From the NCBI GenBank assembly GCA_903884105.1, contig CAISDJ010000117.1, positions 1 to 36,000 of the forward strand: 36,000 bases of DNA, read 5' to 3'. The stretch is from an uncultured Pseudomonadota bacterium. Its GTDB lineage: Bacteria; Pseudomonadota; Gammaproteobacteria; Steroidobacterales; Steroidobacteraceae. The translations under genes and the position numbers were made by a program. Under the pieces are notes generated by a model. It saw nothing but the letters and a program-made list of their open reading frames with translations. It ran no database searches and was not told where the DNA came from. This document shows, piece by piece, positions 23,801 through 32,600 of the stretch; position 1 is the first letter of the stretch, and every line of letters begins with the position of its first letter.

Positions 23801-24772
23801 CTACGGGCCGGCCGGTACCTCGGCATTGAGGTTGCCGGCAGCGTCGCCCTGATCGCCGAGGAACTGCCATTCGTAGGCAAAGCGCAGCTGGTCGTGCTTC
23901 TCGCGAAGCGCGGACGGGAACGGGTCGAACGGCGAGGCGAGCTTCAGGATGGTGAGCGCCGCCTGGTCGACCTCCTTGTGGCCGCTGGTGCGCTGGACCG
24001 AAATGTCCTTGAGTGTGCCGTCAGCGCGAATCGTGACCGCGAGGACCGGGTTCCCCGACATGCGCCGCTGCCGGGTGTCGCGCGGATAGTTGAGCGTTCC
24101 CATGCGTTCGACCTTGCGCTTCCAGCCATCGAGATACGGAGCCAGTCCGGACTCGCGCGTGTCGGCCTTGATCTCGAGCTCCTGGCCGGTCTTGCCTCGC
24201 AGTCGCAAATCGCCATCCGCAGAACTCGCAATCACCGGACTCGGGGGGGTCGGGATCAGGGCGATCGGCGTTTCGCTATTCCATGACGGCTGCTCGCGAC
24301 CACTCTGCAGCATGATGGCCGCCCAATTGCTGCGGCTTGACAGGACTTCACGGGTTTCGGAGCCGGCGACGGCCTCCTTCTGCTCCACTCCGTTGCCTTG
24401 GGCACTGCCCTCGATCGCGGCAGGGAATATCGACGACTCCGGGCTGGCTGCGCGGACGGCATCGGTCGTCGTGCCGGCGCCGACCTGGCTGCGCTGGGCG
24501 AGATAGCGGGCATCGGGATTGGATTCCGAGCTGGCACCCCCGGACGTGAGCAACAGGACTTCGAGCGTCGGTGCGGCATTCGGGTTTGGTTTCGTGAGCA
24601 CCGAGAAGCTCACGCCGATGATGAGGATGCCGTGCAGCAGTGCCACCAGGAACAGGGTTGTGGTCAGCCGGTCGCTTGCCGACGTCGAAGGCGCCGGGCC
24701 AAACGGCGAGACTGACAGCCTGGCATCGTGTTCCGCAGCGGCGGCCGCCGTTCTGGACAATGGGGCATTCAC
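23801..24772 (-). CDS. TonB-like energy transducer (tonB3 context)
   Basis: The 323-aa protein has a cytosolic N-terminus of about 37 residues, one membrane helix (about 38-59, LTTTLFLVALLHGILIIGVS) and a long periplasmic linker. It ends in a TonB C-terminal domain (about 210-305: YLDGWKRKVERMGTLNYP, then AVTIRADGTLKDISVQRTSG and AYEWQFLGD). The usual Pro-rich EP/KP spacer is absent; the linker is Ser, Ala and Glu rich. No exbB or exbD is adjacent. In Pseudomonas aeruginosa the tonB3 gene at the same location is needed for twitching, so this one may serve type IV pilus assembly rather than iron uptake. Confidence 0.88.
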   Translation of the reverse strand: MNAPLSRTAAAAAEHDARLSVSPFGPAPSTSASDRLTTTLFLVALLHGILIIGVSFSVLTKPNPNAAPTLEVLLLTSGGASSESNPDARYLAQRSQVGAGTTTDAVRAASPESSIFPAAIEGSAQGNGVEQKEAVAGSETREVLSSRSNWAAIMLQSGREQPSWNSETPIALIPTPPSPVIASSADGDLRLRGKTGQELEIKADTRESGLAPYLDGWKRKVERMGTLNYPRDTRQRRMSGNPVLAVTIRADGTLKDISVQRTSGHKEVDQAALTILKLASPFDPFPSALREKHDQLRFAYEWQFLGDQGDAAGNLNAEVPAGP

Positions 24773-24844
24773 GGTCCGCAGAGTATAAGCCCGGCACTGA
24801 TTGGTCCACTCCCCTGCCGTGAGGGGGGCGGCGCCCGGGACCCG

Positions 24845-25804
24845 TCAGCCGAGTCGTTTCGCGATTGCATCCATCAGCAGGCTGGCGATGTCCGTCTGGA
24901 ATTGTTTGTCGAGCTCGCGCACGCCCGTAGGACTCGTCACGTTGATCTCGGTGACATAGCCGCCGATCACGTCGAGGCCCACGAACAGCATGCCCCGCTC
25001 GCGCAGTTTCGGCCCGATCTGGCTGACCAGCCAGCGGTCTCGATCGTTGAGTGGGCGGCCTTCGCCCTTTGCGCCTGCCGCGAGATTGCCGCGGTTGTCG
25101 GTTGCAGATGGGATGCGCGCAAGCGCATAGGGGACCGGTTCGCCATCGATGACCAGTACCCGAGCGTCCCCGCCCGTTACGATGTCGGGGAGGTATTTCT
25201 GCACGATCGCGTAGTGGGACCCGTAGTCGGTCATCGTCTCGAAGATGACGCTGGCATTCTTGTCGCCCTGGCGGATCACGAAGATCGATCGGCCGCCCAT
25301 GCCGTAAAGGGGTTTGCAGACAATGTGTTCATGCTGGGCGAGGAACGCCCGCATCTGGTCCATGTTCCGCGTGATCAGCGTCGGTGCGCAGCATTCCGGG
25401 AACCAGGCCGTATAGACCTTCTCGTTCATGTCGCGAAGCCCCTGGGGGCGGTTGACGAGCAGCGCTCCTTCCGTTTCCGCGCGCTCCAGGATGTACGTTG
25501 TGTAGATGTACTCCATGTCGAACGGGGGATCCTTGCGCATCAGGATCGCGTCCATCCTCCCGAGACGGACCGTACTCTCCTCGCCGAGCGTGTACCAGTC
25601 GGTCAGGCTGTCGCGCACGGTCGCGGGCCGGACCCGGCCCCAGGCCACGCCGTTGTCGAGCCACATGTCTGCCTGCTCGAGGTACAGGATTTCCCAACCC
25701 CGCGCTTGCGCCGCCAGCATCATGGCCAGCGTCGTGTCCTTCGCCGGCTTGATGTGCTCGATCGGGTCCATGACGACGGCGAGTCGCACGGTTTCTCTTG
25801 CCAT
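24845..25804 (-). CDS. gshB: Glutathione synthetase
   Basis: The 319-aa ATP-grasp ligase adds glycine to gamma-glutamylcysteine. Conserved blocks include VVMDPIEHIKPAKDTTLAMM at the N-terminus, LMRKDPPFDMEYIYTTYILE, VNRPQGLRDMNEKVYTAWF, the ATP-binding IVCKPLYGMGGRSIFVI and ARIPSATDNRGNLAAGAKGE. FVGLDVIGGYVTEINVTSPTG completes the site. Length is typical. It is the first gene of the minus-strand cluster down to pyrK and diverges from pilG. Confidence 0.98.
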   Translation of the reverse strand: MARETVRLAVVMDPIEHIKPAKDTTLAMMLAAQARGWEILYLEQADMWLDNGVAWGRVRPATVRDSLTDWYTLGEESTVRLGRMDAILMRKDPPFDMEYIYTTYILERAETEGALLVNRPQGLRDMNEKVYTAWFPECCAPTLITRNMDQMRAFLAQHEHIVCKPLYGMGGRSIFVIRQGDKNASVIFETMTDYGSHYAIVQKYLPDIVTGGDARVLVIDGEPVPYALARIPSATDNRGNLAAGAKGEGRPLNDRDRWLVSQIGPKLRERGMLFVGLDVIGGYVTEINVTSPTGVRELDKQFQTDIASLLMDAIAKRLG

Positions 25805-26078
25805 TCAGTTGCTCCACAGAATCAGTGACGGAGTTCTGGTTTTGCTCCGAGGTCACGCGCCCATACTCGCCCTCAAGGAGCAGGGAATGCCGGCTCCGTT
25901 TGCGGCATCTCAAGTTCCCTGTGACGGGCTTCATACTATACGACCCAAGCCAATGGCAGGCGGGTGTTCAATATGTTAAAACCAGCCCGTTGCTTGCAGC
26001 GGTGAGTTTTGCCCGAAAGCGCCGCCTGGCCTGAAGTTTGATGCCACGTCCGATCCGGGGCGGGGAAGAGGAAAGCCA
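25805..26078. other. Divergent gshB/pilG intergenic region
   Basis: This 274-bp gap must hold the promoters of both the gshB cluster and the pil-chp operon. AT-rich patches occur at 25930-25940 (TACTATACG) and 25965-25980 (TTCAATATGTTAAA), but I find no well-spaced -35/-10 pair, no clear sigma-54 site and no supported gene. Confidence 0.4.
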
Positions 26079-26492
26079 ATGGAAGTTGCTGAGCCAAGCG
26101 AGCGGTCGAAGCTCGCCGGTTTGAAGGTCCTGGTCATTGATGACAGCAAGACCATCCGGCGCACGGCTGAGACCCTCCTGTCCAAGGAAGGCTGTGAGGT
26201 CTTCACGGCAGTGGACGGGTTCGATGCCCTGTCCAAGATCGCCGACCACCAGCCGGACATCGTCTTCGTGGACATCATGATGCCGCGCCTCGACGGCTAC
26301 CAGACCTGCTCCCTGATCAAGCACAACAAGGTTTTCCGGACCATTCCGGTGATCATGCTGTCAAGCAAGGACGGCCTGTTCGACCGTGCCCGCGGCCGCA
26401 TCGTCGGCTCCGAACACTATCTGACGAAACCGTTCACCAAGGACGAACTGCTGAGCGCCATTGACACGCATGTCAACCAGGTGGCCAGGTAA
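26079..26492 (+). CDS. pilG: Twitching motility response regulator PilG
   Basis: The 137-aa protein is a stand-alone CheY-like receiver of the Pil-Chp system. Acidic pocket and phosphoacceptor are in VLVIDDSKTIRR and IVFVDIMMPRLDGY, with the conserved Ser in VIMLSSKD and Lys in YLTKPFTKDEL. The pilG-type N-terminal lead (about 15 residues) is present. In Pseudomonas PilG promotes pilus extension, cAMP production and polarity. GAGGAAAG precedes the ATG. It is the first gene of the operon, 14 nt ahead of pilH. Confidence 0.97.
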   Translation: MEVAEPSERSKLAGLKVLVIDDSKTIRRTAETLLSKEGCEVFTAVDGFDALSKIADHQPDIVFVDIMMPRLDGYQTCSLIKHNKVFRTIPVIMLSSKDGLFDRARGRIVGSEHYLTKPFTKDELLSAIDTHVNQVAR

Positions 26493-26506
26493 GAGTGGGG
26501 GCACCA

Positions 26507-26872
26507 ATGGCTTTGATCCTCATCGTCGACGACTCTCCGACCGAAGTGCATGTCATGAAGCAGGCCCTTGAAAAGCACGGCTACCGGACGGCGGCCGCCG
26601 CCGACGGTGCCGAGGCGTTGGCCAAGGCCAAGATCATGAAGCCGGACCTGATCTTCATGGACGTCGTCATGCCCGGCGTGAACGGCTTCCAGGCCACGCG
26701 CAAGCTGGCCGCAGATCCGGACACCCGCTCGATCCCGGTGATCATGGTGACCTCCAAGAATCAGGAAACCGATCGTATCTGGGGGATGCGGCAGGGCGCG
26801 GTGGACTACATCGTCAAGCCGGTGTCGGCGGATACTTTGGTCGAGAAGGCTCAGGCAGCCTTGTCGGGTTGA
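26507..26872 (+). CDS. pilH: Twitching motility response regulator PilH
   Basis: The 121-aa receiver-only protein has LILIVDDSPTEVHVMK, LIFMDVVMPGVNGFQATR (phospho-Asp), VIMVTSKNQETDRIWGMRQGA, typical of PilH, and YIVKPVSADTL. PilH counters PilG and favours retraction or acts as a phosphate sink in studied species. The ATG at 26507 gives the 121-residue family length; a GTG at 26495 in frame is less likely. Confidence 0.96.
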   Translation: MALILIVDDSPTEVHVMKQALEKHGYRTAAAADGAEALAKAKIMKPDLIFMDVVMPGVNGFQATRKLAADPDTRSIPVIMVTSKNQETDRIWGMRQGAVDYIVKPVSADTLVEKAQAALSG

Positions 26873-26880
26873 ACGTGCCG

Positions 26881-27447
26881 ATGAGCGCTTCCCTCGGACT
26901 CAAATCGCTGCGTGAGCGTCCCTTCGAGCTGCTGAAGGAGCTCGAGCGGCTGAGCCACATTGCCCAGTCCGGCCAGGAGCGGGAATCGGGCAGCGGCCGC
27001 GAATGGGTCGGCGTGGCGTTCCGCCTGGGCGCCGAAAACTTCCTGATGGCCCGGGAAGAGACCCGCGAGGTCATGGGGCTGCCAGCAATGCTGACTCGAG
27101 TGCCGGGCTCGAAGCCCTGGATCCGCGGCCTCGCCAACGTGCGGGGCCAGTTGCTCCCCGTGGTGGACCTGCGTGCGTTCCTGGGGGGCGGTGTGACCAC
27201 GACGGCGCGCAGTACCCGGGTACTCGTGGCAAACCACCGCGAGATTCCAGGTGGACTGATGGTTGATGAAGTCCTCGGCTTTCGCCGCTTCGGCGATGCC
27301 GAGTTCGCTGCCGAGGTTCCGCCGACGTTGCTTCGCTGTGAGCGGTACCTTGCCGGTACCTTCAAGCGTGGCGCGGAAATCTGGCCGGTATTCAGCGTCC
27401 GGGGATTGCTTGAAAGCGCCGACTTCCTGCGTGCGGCGGCGTCGTGA
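26881..27447 (+). CDS. pilI: CheW-like coupling protein PilI
   Basis: The 188-aa CheW-domain protein links the receptor PilJ to the kinase ChpA. An N-terminal helix (LRERPFELLKELERLS) is followed by WVGVAFRLGAENFLMAREE, LTRVPGSKPWIRGLANVRGQ, PVVDLRAFLGG and the C-terminal VFSVRGLLESADFLRAA. The ATG at 26881 lies 8 nt after the pilH stop without a strong Shine-Dalgarno sequence, pointing to coupling. Confidence 0.95.
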   Translation: MSASLGLKSLRERPFELLKELERLSHIAQSGQERESGSGREWVGVAFRLGAENFLMAREETREVMGLPAMLTRVPGSKPWIRGLANVRGQLLPVVDLRAFLGGGVTTTARSTRVLVANHREIPGGLMVDEVLGFRRFGDAEFAAEVPPTLLRCERYLAGTFKRGAEIWPVFSVRGLLESADFLRAAAS

Positions 27448-27516
27448 TGCCACAGCGACGTTTCGGCGCGGATCAGAGATAGAGATCGGTACCAAGGACC
27501 AGGGGTTCAAGCCAGA

Positions 27517-29574
27517 GTGAGTGCTATGCCTGACAAGTTCAAAGGCGTGAAATTCCTGCCAGCCCTGATCGGTGTGGCGGTCGCCTGCATTGTGCTGGCA
27601 GTCGCCCTGATGCTGTATGGGCGCCTTTCCGGCAATTCGGGTGCCGCGGCTTCGGGCAAGGCAAGCACGACCGCAGAGTTGTTGGCGCTGTCCCAGGGCA
27701 TGCCGCTTCAGGCAGCGTCGGCGCTGGCAGGCGATGCCAAGGCCTTCGATGCGCTGGCAGAGTCACACGCGCTTTTCGAGTCGCTGGCGCCCGGGCTCGC
27801 ACCTGGCGTGCAGGACACCGCGGCCGTCTTCCTGCAGCAGGCCAGCACCGTGGTCGCCGCGAAGGAAGCCAGCCTACGCACGGCCGCCGCTGCGCGCGAA
27901 GTGTCTGCCCTGATGCCACTCCTGCTCGAAGGCCTCGGCAACGTGGCAGGCGCGCTCAGCACCAATGTCGTTGCCAAAATGACACCGCAGCTCGAACGTT
28001 TCGAGGTGACTGGCCTGCGCGTCGATCAGGACCTGACTGCGCTCGCATCGGGTGTCGGCGATGTGGCCATGCTGTCGCTGCGCCTGTCCGATGGCCTCGA
28101 ATACCAGGGACAGGTGCTGGGCGAGTTGCGTGGCATCGATTCAGGTCTCGGCCTGCCGCGCGTGACAACCCCGGAAGGCCAGCAGCGCCTTGCCGCAGCC
28201 AACCAGTTGTTCGGTCAAATGAGCGATCAGGTGCGCGCTGCCACCATGTCCGCCGAATCCCTGAACACTGCGCGTGAGGCCAGCCAGGGGTTGCGCCTCG
28301 GCAGCGTTCCGATCTATGCCAGCTTGCGTGGTGCCCCTGCGGTTGAGTCCGGGACACCTGCCTGGCTGATATGGGTTCCCGTCGTGCTGCTCGGTATCGC
28401 AGTCCTGACGCTGTTCGGCGTAGCGTTTGTGTATCGTTCCGTTGCCGCCATTCGCGAAGCGGCCGCGCTGCAGGACGAGCAGAACGAGCGCAGCCAGGAA
28501 GCGATCCTGCGGCTGCTCGACGAGCTGTCGAATCTCGCAGACGGCGACCTGACAGTGCAGGCTACGGTCAGCGAAGACATCACCGGCGCCATTGCCGACT
28601 CCATCAACTACGCAATCGAGGCGCTGCGCGAGCTCGTCACGACGATCAACGGCACGGCGATCACGCTCGATTCTGCCGCCCGCCAGACTCAGGCAACGGC
28701 CAGCCATCTCGCAAAGTCTTCCGTCGCCCAGTCGAAGCAGATTGCGTCGGCTTCCGAATCCGTCGCCGCCATGGCGGCGTCGGTCGAGGAGGTGTCAGGC
28801 AACGCGGAGCGGTCAGCCGACGTGGCCCGCCATTCAGTGGATATCGCCCACAAGGGTGGCGATGCGGTGCGCCGGACCATCGACGGCATGAACGCCATCC
28901 GCGAAACCATCCAGGAGACGTCGAAGCGCATCAAGCGTCTAGGCGAGAGCTCGCAGGAGATCGGCAACATCGTCGAACTGATCAATGACCTCGCCGAGCA
29001 GACCAATATCCTTGCCTTGAACGCGTCGATCCAGGCATCGATGGCCGGTGAAGCCGGGCGCGGCTTTGCGGTGGTTGCGGATGAAGTGCAGCGGCTGGCC
29101 GAACGAGCCGCCAATGCGACCAAGCAGATCGACGTGCTCGTCAGGACGATTCAAGCAGATACCAACGAGGCTGTCGTGTCGATGGAACGCAGCACGACGG
29201 ACGTCGTCGGTGGTGCGCTGCTAGCCGAGAACGCAGGCGCTGCGCTTGAGGAAATCGAGCAGGTGTCAAACCAGATCGCGAGCCTCGTCCAGAACATCTC
29301 CGGCAGTGCTCGCCAGCAGGCGGGTGCCTCGCAGAACATTGCCAGGAACATGCAGGTCCTGCGTGAGATCAGCTCCCAGACGGCCGAGAACACGGCTGCC
29401 GCATCGACTTCGATCGGCAAGCTGGCCGAACTGTCGACGCAGTTGCGCAAGTCAGTCGCCGGGTTCCGCCTGCCGGAAGGCATTCTCCGCGGAATCACCG
29501 GATCCCGGGAAATCGAGAGCAGCGCTGAACGTCCAGCCCAGGAAGTCCGCAAAGTCAGTGGCCTCACTCTTTGA
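27517..29574 (+). CDS. pilJ: Type IV pilus methyl-accepting chemoreceptor PilJ
   Basis: The 685-aa membrane receptor has helix 1 at about residues 13-34, a periplasmic Ala-rich four-helix-type domain (35-280), helix 2 near 282-305, a HAMP-like segment and a long cytoplasmic coiled coil. The signalling tip is INDLAEQTNILALNASIQAS, then AGRGFAVVADEVQRLAERA. In Pseudomonas PilJ senses pilus tension or the pilin itself. The start may be the GTG at 27517 or the ATG at 27526. No CheR-binding pentapeptide is seen at the C-terminus (KVSGLTL). It is 69 nt after pilI and 31 nt before chpA. Confidence 0.95.
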   Translation: MSAMPDKFKGVKFLPALIGVAVACIVLAVALMLYGRLSGNSGAAASGKASTTAELLALSQGMPLQAASALAGDAKAFDALAESHALFESLAPGLAPGVQDTAAVFLQQASTVVAAKEASLRTAAAAREVSALMPLLLEGLGNVAGALSTNVVAKMTPQLERFEVTGLRVDQDLTALASGVGDVAMLSLRLSDGLEYQGQVLGELRGIDSGLGLPRVTTPEGQQRLAAANQLFGQMSDQVRAATMSAESLNTAREASQGLRLGSVPIYASLRGAPAVESGTPAWLIWVPVVLLGIAVLTLFGVAFVYRSVAAIREAAALQDEQNERSQEAILRLLDELSNLADGDLTVQATVSEDITGAIADSINYAIEALRELVTTINGTAITLDSAARQTQATASHLAKSSVAQSKQIASASESVAAMAASVEEVSGNAERSADVARHSVDIAHKGGDAVRRTIDGMNAIRETIQETSKRIKRLGESSQEIGNIVELINDLAEQTNILALNASIQASMAGEAGRGFAVVADEVQRLAERAANATKQIDVLVRTIQADTNEAVVSMERSTTDVVGGALLAENAGAALEEIEQVSNQIASLVQNISGSARQQAGASQNIARNMQVLREISSQTAENTAAASTSIGKLAELSTQLRKSVAGFRLPEGILRGITGSREIESSAERPAQEVRKVSGLTL

Positions 29575-29605
29575 GCCGGCCTGAGCAATCGGAGAGTTGA
29601 AGGGG

Positions 29606-32600
29606 ATGAGCGAGGTTTCTTCGCAGATTCTGCACGTCGTCGCCAGGGAACTGGCGACTGAGCTCAATGACGCGCGCTCGGCGCTCGAGGCGTTCGGCGA
29701 GCGGCAGGATGATGTCACCCAGCTGACCCGGTGCGGTGAGCACCTGCATGCCGTCCATGGCGCGCTGCGCGTCGTCGAGGTTTACGGCGCCGCCTTGCTT
29801 GCCGAGGAAATGGAGCAAGCGGTCAACTATCTGGTCGAAACCTTTGCCGAGAAGCGCCATCTCGCCGAGGGCCTGGACGCGCTGATGCGCGCCATGGTCC
29901 AGTTGCCGACCTATCTCGAGCGCGTGCTCGGCGGTGGCCGGGACATGGCACTCGTCCTGCTGCCGTTGCTCAACGACCTGCGTGCCACGCGCGGTTCGCC
30001 GCTGCTGTCAGAAGGCACGCTGCTGCTGCTCAATCTCACGTCCGACCAGCAACCGAACCCGGCCGCTCCGGCGGCGGGCGATGCGGTCACTACGGTGGCC
30101 CAATGGGCGCGCAAGGTGCGGCCGCGGTTCCAGGTGGGGCTGCTCGGCTGGATCAAGGGCGAGCGGCCAGAACAGAACCTCGATGTGCTCGCGCGCACCG
30201 CTGAAAAACTGGAGCAGGCCGCAACGACTCAGCCGGTCTTCCAGTTGTGGTGGGTCGTCGGTGCGTTGCTGGAATCACTGCGCGACAAAGGTCTGGACGA
30301 GAGCGCCTCGGTCAAGCGCCTGCTTGGGCAGGCCGACCGCGAAATGCGCCGCCTGTACCAGATCGGCGAACCTGCCTATAGCGAAAGCCCGTCCATCGAG
30401 TTGTTGAACAACCTGCTGTATTACGTCGCTCGCGCCCAATCCACCGGGCCACGCGTGTCGTCCGTACGGGCATCGTTCCGCCTTGGCGAACTGCTTCCGG
30501 TCGACGACCAGGTCGCCCAGGCACGCGACAGCCTGTCCGCGCCGTCCGTGCGCCTGATGAAGACAGTGGCGGCGGCGATCAAGGAAGACCTGGCTCGTGT
30601 GAAAGACGCGCTCGACATCTTCGTGCGCAAGGGCGCCACGCATGTCGAGGAGCTGGGTGCCCAGCTCGAGATGCTTAAGAAGATCGGCGACACGCTCGGA
30701 GTGCTCGGGCTCGGTGCGTTGCGCGATCGTGTGCAATCGGAAATCGCCGGACTCCAGGCCATCGTTGCACAGAACGCACCGCTCGACGACAACTCGCTGC
30801 TGAAGGTCGCGGCTACGCTGATCGGCATTGAAGATGGACTGGACGAACAGCTCATCGGCTTGATCGTGCCGTCGACGGGCGATGCTGCGGCCGCAGAGGG
30901 TGCGTCCGCTTCGAGCGACGACACGGAGTTCCGCCACGTTACCGAAGCAGTGCTGCGTGAATGCATCGTCAACCTGGCCCGAATCAAGGAGGCCATTGCG
31001 ATGAACGTCGAGCGTCCGCAGGACGCTCAGCCGCTCGACCAGATCCCGCAGCTCATCCACGGCATCACCGCCGGTCTCTTGATGCTCGGCAAAACACGCG
31101 CCGTTGAAATGACGGAGGGCATCGCCTCCGCGGTGGCCCAGTCCCTCAAGTCGGGCGGTCCGCGCATCGCTCCCGAACGTCTCGACCGCCTTGCTGACGC
31201 GATTGTTTCGGTCGAGTACTACATGGAGACGCTGCAGGCTGGCCGCTCTGACCCGTGGTACATGCTCGACAACGCCGAGAATTGCCTGAAGGTCATGGCG
31301 ACGCTGCCGCAGCTCGACAAGCCTGTTCCGCCGATGCCGATCCCTGCAGACTATGCCCGCACGGTCGCTATCGAACCGCCTCCCGGCGCGCTCGATGCCT
31401 TGGCCGAAGACCTCGAAGTCACCACCGTGTTCGATCCCGCTGCGGCCACCCCGGCAGTCACGAAAACGCTCGTGCAGGCACACCCCGGCGGCAGCTTGCC
31501 GGCGGTGCTCGCTGTATCGGAAGACAAGGCCGATCCGGAGTTCCTCGAGCTCTTCATCGAAGAAGCCAAGGACGAAATTGCCAAGCTCAATTCGCTGTTT
31601 CCGCGCTGGGACGAGAACCCTGCTGACCAGGATGCCCTCGTCAACGTGCGGCGTTCATTCCATACACTGAAGGGCAGCGGTCGCATGGTGGGTGCGCAGC
31701 TCATCGGCGAAGTGGCCTGGTCGATCGAATCGCTGCTGAATCGCGTCATCAACAAGACGCTACCGCGCACGCCCGAGATGATGGTGCTGTTGCGTAGTGC
31801 CGTGGCGGCGATCCCGGAACTCGTCGAACAGCTCGAAACGGGGCGCGACCCGCAGGTCGACCTGGCGCGCATCATCGCGGCAGCCAAGTCGATCTCAGGC
31901 GTGCGGGAGCCGACGACGGCGCCGCGAGTCCAGTTCTCACCCAAGCCGCAAGTGGCGGCGCCGGTGGCTGAAGTGGCGGCCGCACCGCCCGCTGCCGAAA
32001 TGGACCCTGTCCTTCACGACATCTTCTCGAAGGAGACAGCGGCTCACCTGGCGACGATTCGGAATTACCTCGTGACTGCACACCAGGCCGCCCCGCCGCA
32101 TCCGGTCACGGAAGCGCTGCATCGCGCCTGCCACACGCTGAGTGGCATTGCCAAGACGGCCGGCGCCCGCCAGGGCATCAAGATTGCGGAGCCCCTCAAT
32201 CACTACATTCGCAAGTTGTATGACGGCGGGTTGGGCCTGCCGCAGGCCGGCCTGAATGTGCTGCGCGACGCAGTGGGAGCCATCGAGAACGTCGTTGACC
32301 ACATCAGCGAGAACACCGGCTTCTTCTCGACGCATGTGAGCATCATCGCGCGACTTGAAGAGCTCGAGCGGGCAGCCGACCTCGATTTGTCTGCGCGGAC
32401 GGAAGTCCCTGTATTCACAATGCGCGTGCCGGTTCCGTCGTTTGCCAGCGAGACCGTTGCGCCCGAATCCGATACATCGGAATCCGCGATCCTGCGCGTG
32501 CTGCAGCTGGAAGCCATGGAGTCAGAGCCGGTATCCACCGACGCCTCTGACGAATTCCTGCTGCTCGATTCAGACGACGCTTCGGACATCGATTTCCTGT

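Noticed and set aside
30275-31483. A 402-codon minus-strand frame inside chpA
   Set aside because: The product is His/Arg/Val-rich shadow sequence; chpA is continuous with conserved domains across the stretch.
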